Shown in pieces: positions 50,637 through 60,875 of a stretch of 64,000 nucleotides of DNA (positions within the stretch are counted from its first letter, which is position 1; each line of letters opens with the position of its first letter). The DNA comes from Streptomyces sp. FIT100. Its GTDB lineage: Bacteria; Actinomycetota; Actinomycetes; Streptomycetales; Streptomycetaceae. Made by a program: the position numbers and the translations under genes. The notes under the pieces are model-generated. The model saw nothing but the letters and a program-made list of their open reading frames with translations, was not told where the DNA came from and did no database searches. The stretch is from positions 2,848,026 through 2,912,025 of the forward strand of contig NZ_CP075715.1 of assembly GCF_024584805.1 (NCBI RefSeq), in the 5' to 3' direction.

Positions 50637-52127
50637 TCAGCCGGAGACGAAGGTGCGCGCCGCCTTGTCGTGCCAGCACTGCCGCCACGGGTGGTCGAAG
50701 AGGCACCACAGCACGTTCACGACGCCGATGGCCAGGACGCCGAGCACCCCGTGCACCAGCCAGCGGCGCAGCGCGGCGGCGAAGCCGGGCGGCCCGTGCG
50801 ACTCGATGTCCCGCACTTCCAGGCCGAGCAGCTTCTTGCCGAGCGTGCAGCCCCACTTGGCGGTCGGCAGCGCCTCGTACACCACACCGAGGAGCAGCAG
50901 CACGGCGAGCGCGATGCCGAACTGGGTGATCGTCGTGGCGTCGAGCAGCCAGACGGTGACCGTCTCGCCGGACATCTTCGCCGCCTGGATCTTCTCGTCG
51001 ATGTGCGTCAGCGCACGGGAGACGAACGGGAACGACACCGCTCCGGCGATCGCGCCCAGCACGAGCGTGTCGATCAGCCGGGCCACGAGCCGCCTGCCGA
51101 GCCCGGCGGGCCGGGCCGCGGCCTGCGCCTGGGCGGCCTGGAGGAAGGGGTCGTCGACCGGAGGCTTCCAGGGCATGACGGGCTGCTGCGGCTGCGGCTC
51201 GGCCTGCCCCTGGGCGAGCCGGTGCACCTGCTGCGCCCAGGACGCGGCCCCGCCGCCGGCGCCTGCGCTCAGCGGCTGCTGCTGTGCGGGCACCTGCTGC
51301 TGCGGCTCCGCCGGGGCCTGGGCCCGAACCTGCGGCTGGGCCTGGGCCTGCGCTTGCCCCTGGGGCAGAGCCTGGGGCTGAGCGTGAGCCTGGGGCTGAG
51401 CCTGGGCCTGCGGCTTGGCCGCATGCGGGCCCAGCGAGCGGATCGCCATGGTGCCGTCGGAGGCCGGCTTCGCCTCGCCCCCCACGCTGCGGACACCCGG
51501 CAGCGCACCGCCGGTGGGGTCCACCGGCGCGGCGGCGTCGCCCGCGGAACGGGGGTCGGGGGCCGCACGCCCGGACGAGCGGTCGAGCCGGACGCCGGAG
51601 GAGCCGCCCGCGGCGGCACCGCCCGCGCGGGGGTCGGGCCGGGAGTCGCGGCCCCAGCCCTCGGCCGCTGCCGGGGCCGACGGCAGCCCCGAAGCCGCGC
51701 CCGAGCCCGGTCCGGACGCGGACGGGGCAGGGGCAGGGGCGGCGGCGGCGCCCCAGGAGACCCGTCGGTCGTGGTCGCCGCCGAAGCCCGACTGGCGGGA
51801 CGCGTCCGCCTGCCACGCGGAAGCAGGCTCGGGGCGGGGGCCGCCGGACGGCTCGGGGTCCTCGTCGAGGAAGACGGGCCCGGTCTCCTCGACCGGCGGG
51901 GCGGACGGCGCCGGCACGGACGGGCCGGTCGTAGCCGCCCTTGTCGTGTCCGCGGCGGCCGAATGCGGCGGCGACGGCATCGCCTCGCCGTCCTTCGGCG
52001 CCGGCCGGCTCGTACCCGGCACCCACGCCACGCCGTTCCAGTACCTGACGTATCCGGGGATGGACGGATCTGGATAGAAGCCGGCAGCGGGGCTGCCGTC
52101 GCCGGTTGCCGGGGTTGGGGCGCTCAT
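50637..52127 (-). CDS. RDD-family membrane protein with DUF2510 (second copy)
   Basis: A 496-residue protein. It opens with a DUF2510 motif (AAGFYPDPSIPGYVRYWNGVAWVPG), common at the N-terminus of actinobacterial membrane proteins. A 300-residue low-complexity Pro/Ala/Gln/Gly segment follows, with a run of QAQAQPQ repeats. The C-terminal RDD domain (GLGRRLVARLIDTLVLGAIAGAVSFPF ... CWHDKAARTFVSG) ends like its neighbour. The pair probably arose by duplication. The ribosome site before 52127 is weak; ATG 52166 is possible. Confidence 0.87.
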   Translation of the reverse strand: MSAPTPATGDGSPAAGFYPDPSIPGYVRYWNGVAWVPGTSRPAPKDGEAMPSPPHSAAADTTRAATTGPSVPAPSAPPVEETGPVFLDEDPEPSGGPRPEPASAWQADASRQSGFGGDHDRRVSWGAAAAPAPAPSASGPGSGAASGLPSAPAAAEGWGRDSRPDPRAGGAAAGGSSGVRLDRSSGRAAPDPRSAGDAAAPVDPTGGALPGVRSVGGEAKPASDGTMAIRSLGPHAAKPQAQAQPQAHAQPQALPQGQAQAQAQPQVRAQAPAEPQQQVPAQQQPLSAGAGGGAASWAQQVHRLAQGQAEPQPQQPVMPWKPPVDDPFLQAAQAQAAARPAGLGRRLVARLIDTLVLGAIAGAVSFPFVSRALTHIDEKIQAAKMSGETVTVWLLDATTITQFGIALAVLLLLGVVYEALPTAKWGCTLGKKLLGLEVRDIESHGPPGFAAALRRWLVHGVLGVLAIGVVNVLWCLFDHPWRQCWHDKAARTFVSG

Positions 52128-52405
52128 CACCGTGGTCCCGTATCTCCTGGAGGGCGTGGAGGGCATCGATTCATCGACTCATGACGCCGATTTGAAGGCT
52201 CCACATCTATCAGACCGCCGCTCCGCGCTGGGCCCGTCCCGCCGTAAGGCCCACTTTCCGGTGGTGCTGTGCCCCACCGGCACGGCCGGATCCCGCTGTC
52301 CTGAGAAGTTGTTGCCGGAAGTCGCGTAATAGTCGGCGGGGAAGGCGCTCTCTCCCTGCGTGGCCCGCTCCAGGGCCTCGTACCAGGAAAGGAAGTCGCA
52401 CTCTC

Positions 52406-52834
52406 ATGCACACCGTGGTGGAACGCGAGCTCGAGCTCAAGCTGGTGCTGTCGCCGGAGCGCAGCATCCCCGTACCGGCCCGGCTGACGTATCGCACGGA
52501 CGATCCGTTCGCCGTGCACTTCACCTTTCACATCGGGTCAGAGCACCCCGTGCACTGGACCTTCGCCCGCGAGCTGCTGATCGAGGGGGTCTTCAGGCCG
52601 TGCGGACACGGGGACGTCCGGATCTGGCCGACCAAGGTCGACCGGCGCAGCGTCATCCTGATCGCGCTGTCGTCACCGGACGGGGACGCCCTGCTGGAGG
52701 CGCCCGCCGCGCAGGTCTCCGCCTGGCTGGAGCGGACGCTTCGTGCGGTGCCTCCAGGAAGCGAGGAGGAGCAACTCGGCATCGACGACGCACTGGCGGA
52801 GCTGCTGGCCCCGTCGCAGGACGGAGAGGCGTAG
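52406..52834 (+). CDS. ssgG: SsgA-like sporulation/septation protein (SsgG type)
   Basis: A 142-residue SALP-family protein, found only in sporulating actinomycetes. Family landmarks are LELKLVLSPERSIPVPARLTYRTDDPFAVHFTFHIGSEHPVHWTFARELLIEGVFRPCGHGDVRIWP and ALSSPDGDALLEAPA. Its position between RDD genes and hppD matches S. coelicolor ssgG (SCO2924) as I recall. There it helps position septa during sporulation. Acts with divisome proteins at the membrane. The stop codon lies in a palindrome shared with the next gene. Confidence 0.88.
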   Translation: MHTVVERELELKLVLSPERSIPVPARLTYRTDDPFAVHFTFHIGSEHPVHWTFARELLIEGVFRPCGHGDVRIWPTKVDRRSVILIALSSPDGDALLEAPAAQVSAWLERTLRAVPPGSEEEQLGIDDALAELLAPSQDGEA

Positions 52835-52852
52835 TCCCGGGCCCGGGACTAC
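52831..52852. terminator. Palindromic terminator containing both stop codons
   Basis: A perfect 22-bp palindrome (arm GTAGTCCCGGG) between ssgG and the convergent VOC gene. Each arm contains the TAG stop of one gene (52832-52834 and, on the minus strand, 52851-52849). Confidence 0.75.
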
Positions 52853-53229
52853 ACGTAGGTGTGGGTGATGAACTCGATGGAGTGGCCGTCGGGGTCGTCG
52901 ACGTACACCCCGCGGCCGCCGAAGCGGTGGTTGATCTCCTGCGGCCCGCCGTGCAGCGGGTCGGCCCAGTAGGGGAGCTCCCTCTCCTGTATCCGGCCGA
53001 AGATCTCGTCGAACTCCTGCTCGGAGACGAGGAACGCCAGATGCTGGGAGACGATCTCCCCGTCCGTCTGCTCGTCGGCGTAGTCGAGAGTGACCCCATT
53101 GGCGAGCGGGACGCTGGCGAACGGGCCGAAGGGTTTCGGCTCCGGCGCGTCGATCAGCCCGGTGAGCCAGCGGGCGGAGGCGAAGCGGTCGCGGCTGTGG
53201 ACGATCGTGTGGTCAAGACGTGCGGGCAC
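52849..53229 (-). CDS. VOC-family (glyoxalase/bleomycin-resistance fold) protein
   Basis: A 126-residue protein with the vicinal-oxygen-chelate fold: ARLDHTIVHSRDRFASARWLTGLI as first beta-alpha unit, VSQHLAFLVSEQEFDEIFGRI, and GRGVYVDDPDGHSIEFITHTYV with the terminal metal-ligand Glu. First-strand His and last-strand Glu are kept, so a metal site is likely. Activity unknown: dioxygenase, isomerase or binding protein are possible. Confidence 0.87.
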   Translation of the reverse strand: MPARLDHTIVHSRDRFASARWLTGLIDAPEPKPFGPFASVPLANGVTLDYADEQTDGEIVSQHLAFLVSEQEFDEIFGRIQERELPYWADPLHGGPQEINHRFGGRGVYVDDPDGHSIEFITHTYV

Positions 53230-53379
53230 GGCTACCTCCTGCGTCGTCTGCGCCGTCTGCGTTGTCTGTGATGTCTGCGTTGACGGTGTTTCCGCACTTC
53301 CACGCTAGGTCGGGAACCGTGCCCGGGGCCATCGGACATGGGACCTAGGCCGGTACCCAGGACCCGAGCGTCGGCACGC

Positions 53380-54771
53380 TCAGAACAGCTTGCCCGGGTT
53401 GAGGATGCCGAGCGGATCGAAGGTCTGCTTGATCCCTCGCTGCAACTCGACGCCCACCGGGCCGAGTTCGCGGGCGAGCCACTCCTTCTTCAGCACCCCC
53501 ACGCCGTGTTCGCCGGTGATCGTGCCGCCGAGCTCCAGGCCGAGCGCCATGATCTCGTCGAACGACTCCCTGGCGCGCCGGGATTCGTCGGCGTCGCTGT
53601 GGTCGAAGCAGACGACGGGATGGGTGTTGCCGTCGCCCGCGTGGGCGCAGACGCCGATCGTGAGGTCGTACTTCTCCGCGATCGCCGCCGTGCCGTCGAG
53701 CATCGCCGCGAGCTGGGAGCGCGGTACGCAGACATCGTCGATCATCGTCGCGGTCTTGACCTTCTCCAGCGCCGTGAGCGAGAGCCGGCGCGCCTGGAGC
53801 AGCATCTCGGACTCGGTCGCGTCCTCCGCGGGGACGACCTGGGTGGCTCCGGCGGCCGTGCACAGCTCGCCGACGGCGGCCAGATCGGCGGTCGGCTCCG
53901 GGGTGTCGAAGGCGGCGAGCAGCAGCGCCTCGGTGGTGTCGGGCAGGCCCATCTGCGCCATCTCATTGACGGCACGGATGGTCGTACGGTCCATGAGCTC
54001 GAGGAGCGACGGGGTGTGACCGCGCTCCATGATCGCGCAGACGGCGTCGCAGGCCGCGGCGGCGGAGGCGAACTCGGCGGCGAGGACGAGCTGCTCGGGC
54101 GGCTTGGGCCGGAGCGCGAGGACCGCTTTGACAACGATGCCGAGGCTGCCCTCCGAGCCGACGAAGAGCCGGGTGAGGTCGTATCCGGCCACGCCCTTGG
54201 CGGTGCGGCGGCCGGTGGTGAGGAGGCGGCCGTCGGCGAGGACGACGTCGAGGCCGAGGACGTACTCGGCGGTGACCCCGTACTTGACGCAGCACAGCCC
54301 GCCGGACGCGGTGCCGATGTTGCCGCCGATGGTGCACATCTCCCAGCTGGAGGGGTCCGGCGGGTAGCAGAGCCCGTGCTCGCCGACCGCGCGGCTCAGG
54401 GTGGCGTTGATGACGCCCGGCTCGACGACCGCGATCCGGTCGACCGGGCTGATCTCCAGGATGCGGTCCATCTTGGTGAGCGAGAGCACGATGCAGCCGT
54501 CGGAGGCGTTGGCGGCGCCGGAGAGCCCGGTGCGGGCGCCCTGGGGGACGACCGGCACCCGTAGCTCGCTCGCGGTGCGCATGACGTGCTGCACCTGCTC
54601 GACCGTGCGGGGCAGCACGACGACGGCGGGAGTGCCCGCGTCGCAGAAGCTGGCCATGTCGTTGGCGTACGAGGCCGTGACGTCCGGGTCGATGATCAGT
54701 GCTTCGTCCGGCAGGCCCGTGCGCAACCCGGTCACGAGCCGGGTGTGGAGGTCATCCTGGAGATCGTCCAT
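53380..54771 (-). CDS. FAD-linked oxidase (GlcD/D-lactate dehydrogenase-like)
   Basis: A 463-residue flavoenzyme of the GlcD family. The FAD-binding PCMH domain is VVLPRTVEQVQHVMRTASELRVPVVPQGARTGLSGAANAS, with IGGNIGTASGGLCCVKYGVTAEYVLGLDVVLADG. The C-terminal FAD-oxidase domain ends with CAHAGDGNTHP and GTITGEHGVGVLKKEWL, TFDPLGILNPGKLF. Such enzymes oxidise D-2-hydroxy acids such as glycolate or D-lactate. No iron-sulfur partner (GlcF-like) is adjacent. Start 54771 has GAGGCTGGG upstream. Confidence 0.9.
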   Translation of the reverse strand: MDDLQDDLHTRLVTGLRTGLPDEALIIDPDVTASYANDMASFCDAGTPAVVVLPRTVEQVQHVMRTASELRVPVVPQGARTGLSGAANASDGCIVLSLTKMDRILEISPVDRIAVVEPGVINATLSRAVGEHGLCYPPDPSSWEMCTIGGNIGTASGGLCCVKYGVTAEYVLGLDVVLADGRLLTTGRRTAKGVAGYDLTRLFVGSEGSLGIVVKAVLALRPKPPEQLVLAAEFASAAAACDAVCAIMERGHTPSLLELMDRTTIRAVNEMAQMGLPDTTEALLLAAFDTPEPTADLAAVGELCTAAGATQVVPAEDATESEMLLQARRLSLTALEKVKTATMIDDVCVPRSQLAAMLDGTAAIAEKYDLTIGVCAHAGDGNTHPVVCFDHSDADESRRARESFDEIMALGLELGGTITGEHGVGVLKKEWLARELGPVGVELQRGIKQTFDPLGILNPGKLF

Positions 54772-54879
54772 GATCCCAGCCTCGCACCAGGGGCCATCGG
54801 TGTGAACCCGTCGACGATCCCGTTCGCTGCACCGGGTGTGCTCTTCGTATCGGCTGTTCACCGGCGCACAGTGTTCGCC

Positions 54880-56607
54880 ATGAAGACCCGATACGCGCCA
54901 AACATCAGGAATGCCGTGATCGGCACGGTGGTCGCCGGCGGGCTCGTCGCCGGTTTCCTGCTCTTCGGGCCGGGTGCGGAGGGGCCGCCGCCCGACTCGG
55001 GCCCCGCCGCGCAGGCGATGCTGACGGCGGGCACCGGGGCGCCGGTCTCGGTCGGCGAGCTGTCCGTGCTGATCGAGGACCGCGAGCGCTGGCTGCGCTC
55101 GCACCCCGACGACGACGAGTCGTGGGCGGTGCTCGGCTCCGCGTACGTGGAACGGGGCACGGCGCGCGCGGAGTGGGCGTACTTCCCGAAGGCCGAGTCG
55201 GCGCTGAAACGTTCGCTCGCGGCGCGGCCCGGCAGCAAGGGGAACACGGCCGCCGAGCTGGGCATGGCGGCGCTCGCGAACGCACGGCACGACTACGCCG
55301 CGGCCAAGCGGTGGGGCGAGCGGGTCCGGGCGCGCTCGCCCAGGGAGTGGGCGGCGTACGCCCTGCTCATCGACACGTACAACGGTCTCGGCGACCTCAA
55401 GTCCGCCCACAAGGCCCTGGCGAGGCTGGAGCAGCTGCGACCGGGTGTGGCGTCGGCGCTGGGCCGGGCGGCCCTCGCGGACCGCGACCGCGGCCGGCGC
55501 GAGGACGCGGCGAGCAAGGCGTACGAGGCGATGACGCGCGCGGGCAGCCCGGCGGAGAAGGCGTTCACGCAGTACCGGCTGGGCGAGCTGGCCTGGGAGC
55601 GCGGCGAGCCGGCGGAGGCGCTGGGGCACTACGACGCGGCGCTGCGGATCGACGCCGGGCACCACCGGTCCCGGGCGGGCCGGGCGCGGGCGCTGGCGGG
55701 TCTCGGCCGTACGGACGAGGCGCTGCGCGACTACGACGCGGCGGTGAAGGCGCTGCCGCTGCCCCAGTACGCGCTGGAGGCGGGCGAGCTGTACGAGTCG
55801 GTCGGCCTCGACGGGGACGCCCGTACGCACTACGACGTGATGCGCAGGGAGGCGGCGAAGGCGCGGCGGAACGGGGTGAGCGAGGAGCTGGTGCTCGCCC
55901 GTTACGAGGCCGACCACGGCGAGGCGCGGTCGGCGGTGCGCCGCATGGAGCAGGAGTGGCGGCGCGGCCACCGGAGCGTGTACGCGGCGGACGTGCTCGG
56001 GTGGGCGCTGCACCGGGCGGGGCGGTCGGCGGAGGGCCTGAAGTACGCGAAGGCGGCCACGCATCCGGGGATGCGGAACGCGCTGTTCGTGTACCACCTC
56101 GGCGAGATCGAGCGGGCCAGGGACATGACGGGCGCGGCCCGCCGGCATCTGGCGGAGGCGCTGCGGATCAACCCGAAGTTCTCGCCGGTGCACGCGCCGA
56201 AGGCGGCGAAGATCCTGGCCGAGCTGGGTGAGCCCCCGGCGGGCGGGCCCGAGGACATCTGGGGCGAGGCCGAGCCGTGGGATCTGGACGGGACGCCGCC
56301 ACCGCTGGAGACGCCGTTGCCGTCGCCGTCGGACGAGAACGATGACGATGACGGCGAACACGGGGACGGGGACGAGGACGCGGACGAAGGCGCGGACGGG
56401 GAGCGGGACGAGGCGCGGGACGAGGAGGGCCGTGCGCCCACGCCGGACGCGTCGGAGGCGAGGGCGTCGGAGCGGAGGGCCTCGGACGGGCCCGGCCCGT
56501 CGGGGGCCTCCGGAGCCTCGGAGACGTCGGAGCCCCGGGAACCCCGGGAACCCCGGAAACCCCGGGAAGCCTCGGACGCTCCTGACGCAAGCCCCTCGCA
56601 GCGCTGA
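54880..56607 (+). CDS. Membrane-anchored TPR protein
   Basis: A 575-residue protein. One N-terminal transmembrane helix (NAVIGTVVAGGLVAGFLLFG) is followed by about ten TPR-like repeats to residue 450, for example DESWAVLGSAYVERGTARAEWAYFPKAESALKRSLAARPG and YRLGELAWERGEPAEALGHYDAALRIDAGHHRSRAGRARALAGLGRTDEALRDYDAAVKALP. The C-terminal 120 residues are highly acidic then Ser/Glu/Pro-rich (EPREPREPRKPRE). TPRs mediate protein assembly; partners unknown. It is divergent from the FAD-oxidase gene. Confidence 0.87.
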   Translation: MKTRYAPNIRNAVIGTVVAGGLVAGFLLFGPGAEGPPPDSGPAAQAMLTAGTGAPVSVGELSVLIEDRERWLRSHPDDDESWAVLGSAYVERGTARAEWAYFPKAESALKRSLAARPGSKGNTAAELGMAALANARHDYAAAKRWGERVRARSPREWAAYALLIDTYNGLGDLKSAHKALARLEQLRPGVASALGRAALADRDRGRREDAASKAYEAMTRAGSPAEKAFTQYRLGELAWERGEPAEALGHYDAALRIDAGHHRSRAGRARALAGLGRTDEALRDYDAAVKALPLPQYALEAGELYESVGLDGDARTHYDVMRREAAKARRNGVSEELVLARYEADHGEARSAVRRMEQEWRRGHRSVYAADVLGWALHRAGRSAEGLKYAKAATHPGMRNALFVYHLGEIERARDMTGAARRHLAEALRINPKFSPVHAPKAAKILAELGEPPAGGPEDIWGEAEPWDLDGTPPPLETPLPSPSDENDDDDGEHGDGDEDADEGADGERDEARDEEGRAPTPDASEARASERRASDGPGPSGASGASETSEPREPREPRKPREASDAPDASPSQR

Positions 56608-56615
56608 CAGCAGCC

Positions 56616-56643
56616 GGGAGGGGCGGCGGGCGCCGCCCCTCCC
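56616..56643. terminator. Bidirectional terminator between TPR gene and hppD
   Basis: GGGAGGGGCGGCG at 56616-56628 pairs with CGCCGCCCCTCCC at 56631-56643. Confidence 0.85.
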
Positions 56644-56679
56644 TGTGCTGCCGCCCGGACTACGAGCTGACCGGCGCGG

Positions 56680-58426
<1,747 letters not shown>

Positions 58427-58429
58427 GGA

Positions 58430-58620
58430 CGCGCCGCGGCCGCCCAGCAGAGCCTCCTCTTCGACGAGTCCCTGTACGGCGACCCGGATCCGGAGACGCG
58501 CGGGGCCGTGAACGTCTTCATGCACGAGGTCGCCACGATGCACACCCAGGAGCTCTCCACCTGGCTGGGCACCATGCGCGACTGGCCCGGCGCGTGGCCG
58601 AAGAGCGCGTACGGCGCGTA
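58430..58620 (+). pseudogene. Possible gene remnant after the Lrp-type gene
   Basis: One frame reads coherently through SLLFDESLYGDPDPETRGAV, then MHEVATMHTQELSTWLGTMRDW, in codon use like a real gene, but it has no good start, is short, and runs into a 9-bp repeat. It may be a decayed gene end; I cannot name its family. Confidence 0.35.
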
Positions 58621-58624
58621 CGGC

Positions 58625-58660
58625 GCGAACAGTGCGAACAGTGCGAACAGTGCGAACAGT
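58625..58660. repeat. 9-bp tandem repeat near the S16 protease stop
   Basis: Four exact GCGAACAGT units end 18 bp from the minus-strand stop of the Lon-like protease gene. A shorter TACGGCGCG duplication lies just before. Confidence 0.8.
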
Positions 58661-58677
58661 GTCGGTCTAGTGCCGGG

Positions 58678-59472
58678 TCAGCAGGTCGGGACCTTGCTCT
58701 CGTCCTGGTCAAGGAGCCGCAGCGCGTCCACCGCTTCCTTCAGCGTCGTGACCGGGATCAGCCGCATCCCGTCGGGGAGTTCGGCCTGGGCGTCCCCGCA
58801 CTCGGCCTTCGGCACCAGGAAGACGGTCGACCCGTCACGGGCGGCCGCCTGCGTCTTCAGCGCCACCCCGCCGACCGCGCCGACCTTGCCGTCCGCGGTG
58901 ATCGTGCCCGTACCGGCGATGTCACGGCCGCCGGTGAGATCGCCGCCCGCGCCGTTGCCGTCGAGCTTGTCGATGATGCCGAGCGAGAAGAGCAGCCCCG
59001 CACTGGGGCCGCCGACGTCCGCGAGGTGGAGGGTGACCTTCACCTTCTCCGGGTCCTCGCCGAGGTAGCCCAGGGCGGCGTCCACGGCGCTGTCCTGGGA
59101 CTTCTGCATCTCGGCGGTGTTGTGCTTCTGGATCTCCTTCTCGGACTCGCCGACGGGGTAGACCACGTCGCGCGGCAGCACCGCCCGGTCCGTGCGGAAC
59201 CAGGCGTCCGCCACATCGCCGAAGTCGACCTCGGCGGTCGGCCCGGTGGCGACGATCGTCGTCATCCGCAGCGTCCCCTCCGTCTTGCGAGTAGGGGCAC
59301 CGGTGATCGTGATCACCGGCTTCCCCTGGTCGTCCCCGAGCACGTTCGTGGCCTGACCCGGCTGGGCCAGGGTGAACGGCAGCGGCGCGAGCCCGGTGAC
59401 CGCCAGCAGTGCGACGACAGGGAGGGCGCAGACGGCGAGAGCCCAGGGGCGCGAGAGGCGTGAGAGAAACAC
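58678..59472 (-). CDS. Secreted or membrane-anchored S16 (Lon-like) serine protease, YlbL-type
   Basis: A 264-residue protein. One N-terminal helix (PWALAVCALPVVALLAVTGLAPLPF) anchors or exports it. The C-terminal Lon-protease domain has the catalytic dyad Ser157 in LADVGGPSAGLLFSLG and Lys206 in GKVGAVGGVALKTQAA. YlbL-type proteins usually have a PDZ domain between; the segment here (about 80-135) is too short for a clear PDZ, so this is a shortened version. It probably degrades extracytoplasmic proteins. The Cys near the C-terminus (KVPTC) is terminal. Confidence 0.87.
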   Translation of the reverse strand: MFLSRLSRPWALAVCALPVVALLAVTGLAPLPFTLAQPGQATNVLGDDQGKPVITITGAPTRKTEGTLRMTTIVATGPTAEVDFGDVADAWFRTDRAVLPRDVVYPVGESEKEIQKHNTAEMQKSQDSAVDAALGYLGEDPEKVKVTLHLADVGGPSAGLLFSLGIIDKLDGNGAGGDLTGGRDIAGTGTITADGKVGAVGGVALKTQAAARDGSTVFLVPKAECGDAQAELPDGMRLIPVTTLKEAVDALRLLDQDESKVPTC

Positions 59473-59568
59473 GCAGTCAATCTAGCGGTCCGCCCGCGCG
59501 CTCCTGCGCCGAGGCCACCCGCAGCGCAGCCGTACCGCAGCCTGTACCGCCCCGTACTACCAAGGCCC

Positions 59569-59606
59569 GTACCGCCGGGGTCCGTACCGCCGGGGCTCGT
59601 ACCGCC
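59569..59606. repeat. 15-bp tandem repeat downstream of the IclR gene
   Basis: GTACCGCCGGGG(T/C)(C/T)C occurs at 59569, 59584 and 59599 (last partial). Further GTACCGC copies precede it from 59532. The array ends 22 bp from the minus-strand IclR stop. Confidence 0.72.
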
Positions 59607-59627
59607 TGCACCCCGTCCGGCAGCGCG

Positions 59628-60269
59628 TCAGCGCAGCGCGTCCGCCACCTCACGCGCCGCGTCGACGACGCGCGGGCCGACCCGCTCCGGTACGGAGTCG
59701 GCGAGCATGACGACGCCCACGCTCCCCTCTATGCCCGTCACCCCGATGAGCGGCGCGGCGGCGCCGCTCGCTCCCGCCTCCAGCTCGCCGTGGGTGAGCG
59801 TGTACGTGGGCTCGGTGAGTCCGCCCTGACGAGCGGCGAGGATGGCCCTGCCGGCGGCGCCGCGGTCCAGAGGATGGCGGAAACCGGCCCGGTACGCCAC
59901 GTGGTAGTCCGTCCAGGTCGGCTCGACGACCGCGACCGCGAGCGCCTCCGCCCCGTCGACCAGGGTGAGATGGGCGGTGGCGCCGATGTCCTCGGCGAGC
60001 GAGCGCAGCGCGGGCAGCGCCGCCTCCCGTACGAGCGGGTGCACCTGGCGGCCGAGCCGCAGCACGCCGAGCCCGACCCGGGCCCGTCCGCCCAGGTCAC
60101 GGCGGACCAGAGCGTGCTGCTCCAGTGTGGCGAGCAACCGGTAGACGACCGTCCTGTTGACGCCGAGCCGGTGGGAGAGCTCGGTGACGGTCAGGCCGTG
60201 GTCGGTGTCGGCAAGCAGTTTGAGGACACGCAGTCCCCGGTCGAGCGTCTGGGAGGTCTCCGCGGTCAC
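59628..60269 (-). CDS. IclR-family transcriptional regulator
   Basis: A 213-residue regulator. The N-terminal winged helix is SQTLDRGLRVLKLLADTDHGLTVTELSHRLGVNRTVVYRLLATLEQHALVRR. The C-terminal GAF-like effector domain covers AHLTLVDGAEALAVAVVEPTWTDYHVAYRAGFRHPLDRGAAGRAIL. IclR proteins typically control aromatic or small-acid catabolism. No obvious target operon is adjacent. GTG 60269 is preferred (AAGGAGAGGG upstream); ATG 60413 gives 48 extra residues of unlikely composition. Confidence 0.87.
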   Translation of the reverse strand: MTAETSQTLDRGLRVLKLLADTDHGLTVTELSHRLGVNRTVVYRLLATLEQHALVRRDLGGRARVGLGVLRLGRQVHPLVREAALPALRSLAEDIGATAHLTLVDGAEALAVAVVEPTWTDYHVAYRAGFRHPLDRGAAGRAILAARQGGLTEPTYTLTHGELEAGASGAAAPLIGVTGIEGSVGVVMLADSVPERVGPRVVDAAREVADALR

Positions 60270-60875
60270 GACGCCCTCTCCTTCGAGGTGAGTGGCGGCG
60301 GCGCTCCACAGGTCCAGCGGCACCGGTCCCATCGGCGACGCACTGAGAGGCCGCCGACAGGCCATGGCACACCGGCTGCGCTCCGCGGCGGCGCTGCCAC
60401 GGGGCGTTGTCATTGCGGGGAATGTAGCGACCGTCTCCGCTCAGCGGAAGACCTCGTCCAGAATCCGGGCGCGGAGACTTTCGCGTACGACTGCCGGTGC
60501 GGTGCGTCCGCTGACCGGAGAACGCCGCCGGCGGGACCTGCGGACGTCACGGGTGACGGGCGGGAACGACCGCGTCCGGCTGCCGCTCAGCGCGGCCGAG
60601 GACCCGTCAGGCGCCGCACTCACCGATGGCCCGGCCACCGCGCCCGGACCCCCTGCACCCAGGACCCACCGGACCTCGGGACTCGCCGAACCCGGGGACC
60701 CACCGCGGCCCGAACCCACCGCGGCCCGAACCCACCGCACCCCGGGCCCCATTGCCCCCACCGGAGGCACGGCGCTCGCTCCAGGACCCGCTACTCCCGG
60801 GCACACGGCAGCGCGTCCCGGGCGGGGCCGCGCCGGCACGGCGCCCAGGGCCAGGGACCGGCCACTCCCCGGACT
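60270..60875. other. 606-bp region without a clear gene
   Basis: It holds a palindrome TCCGCT-C-AGCGGA at 60436-60448 (possible IclR operator) and a GC-rich, proline-codon-like stretch with a 16-bp repeat (CACCGCGGCCCGAACC) at 60701-60740. The open frames here have unusual composition (Pro/Arg only) and look non-coding. Confidence 0.55.
60436..60448. promoter_or_regulatory. Palindrome TCCGCT-C-AGCGGA
   Basis: A 13-bp palindrome 167 bp upstream of the IclR start, next to an AT-richer AATGTAG stretch. IclR proteins often bind such sites at their own promoters; assignment is inferred. Confidence 0.4.

Noticed and set aside
60449..60875. A Pro/Arg-rich protein upstream of the helicase end
   Set aside because: The open frames contain mostly Pro, Arg, Gly and Thr from a GC-rich repeat, and have no ribosome site or homology I can recognise.
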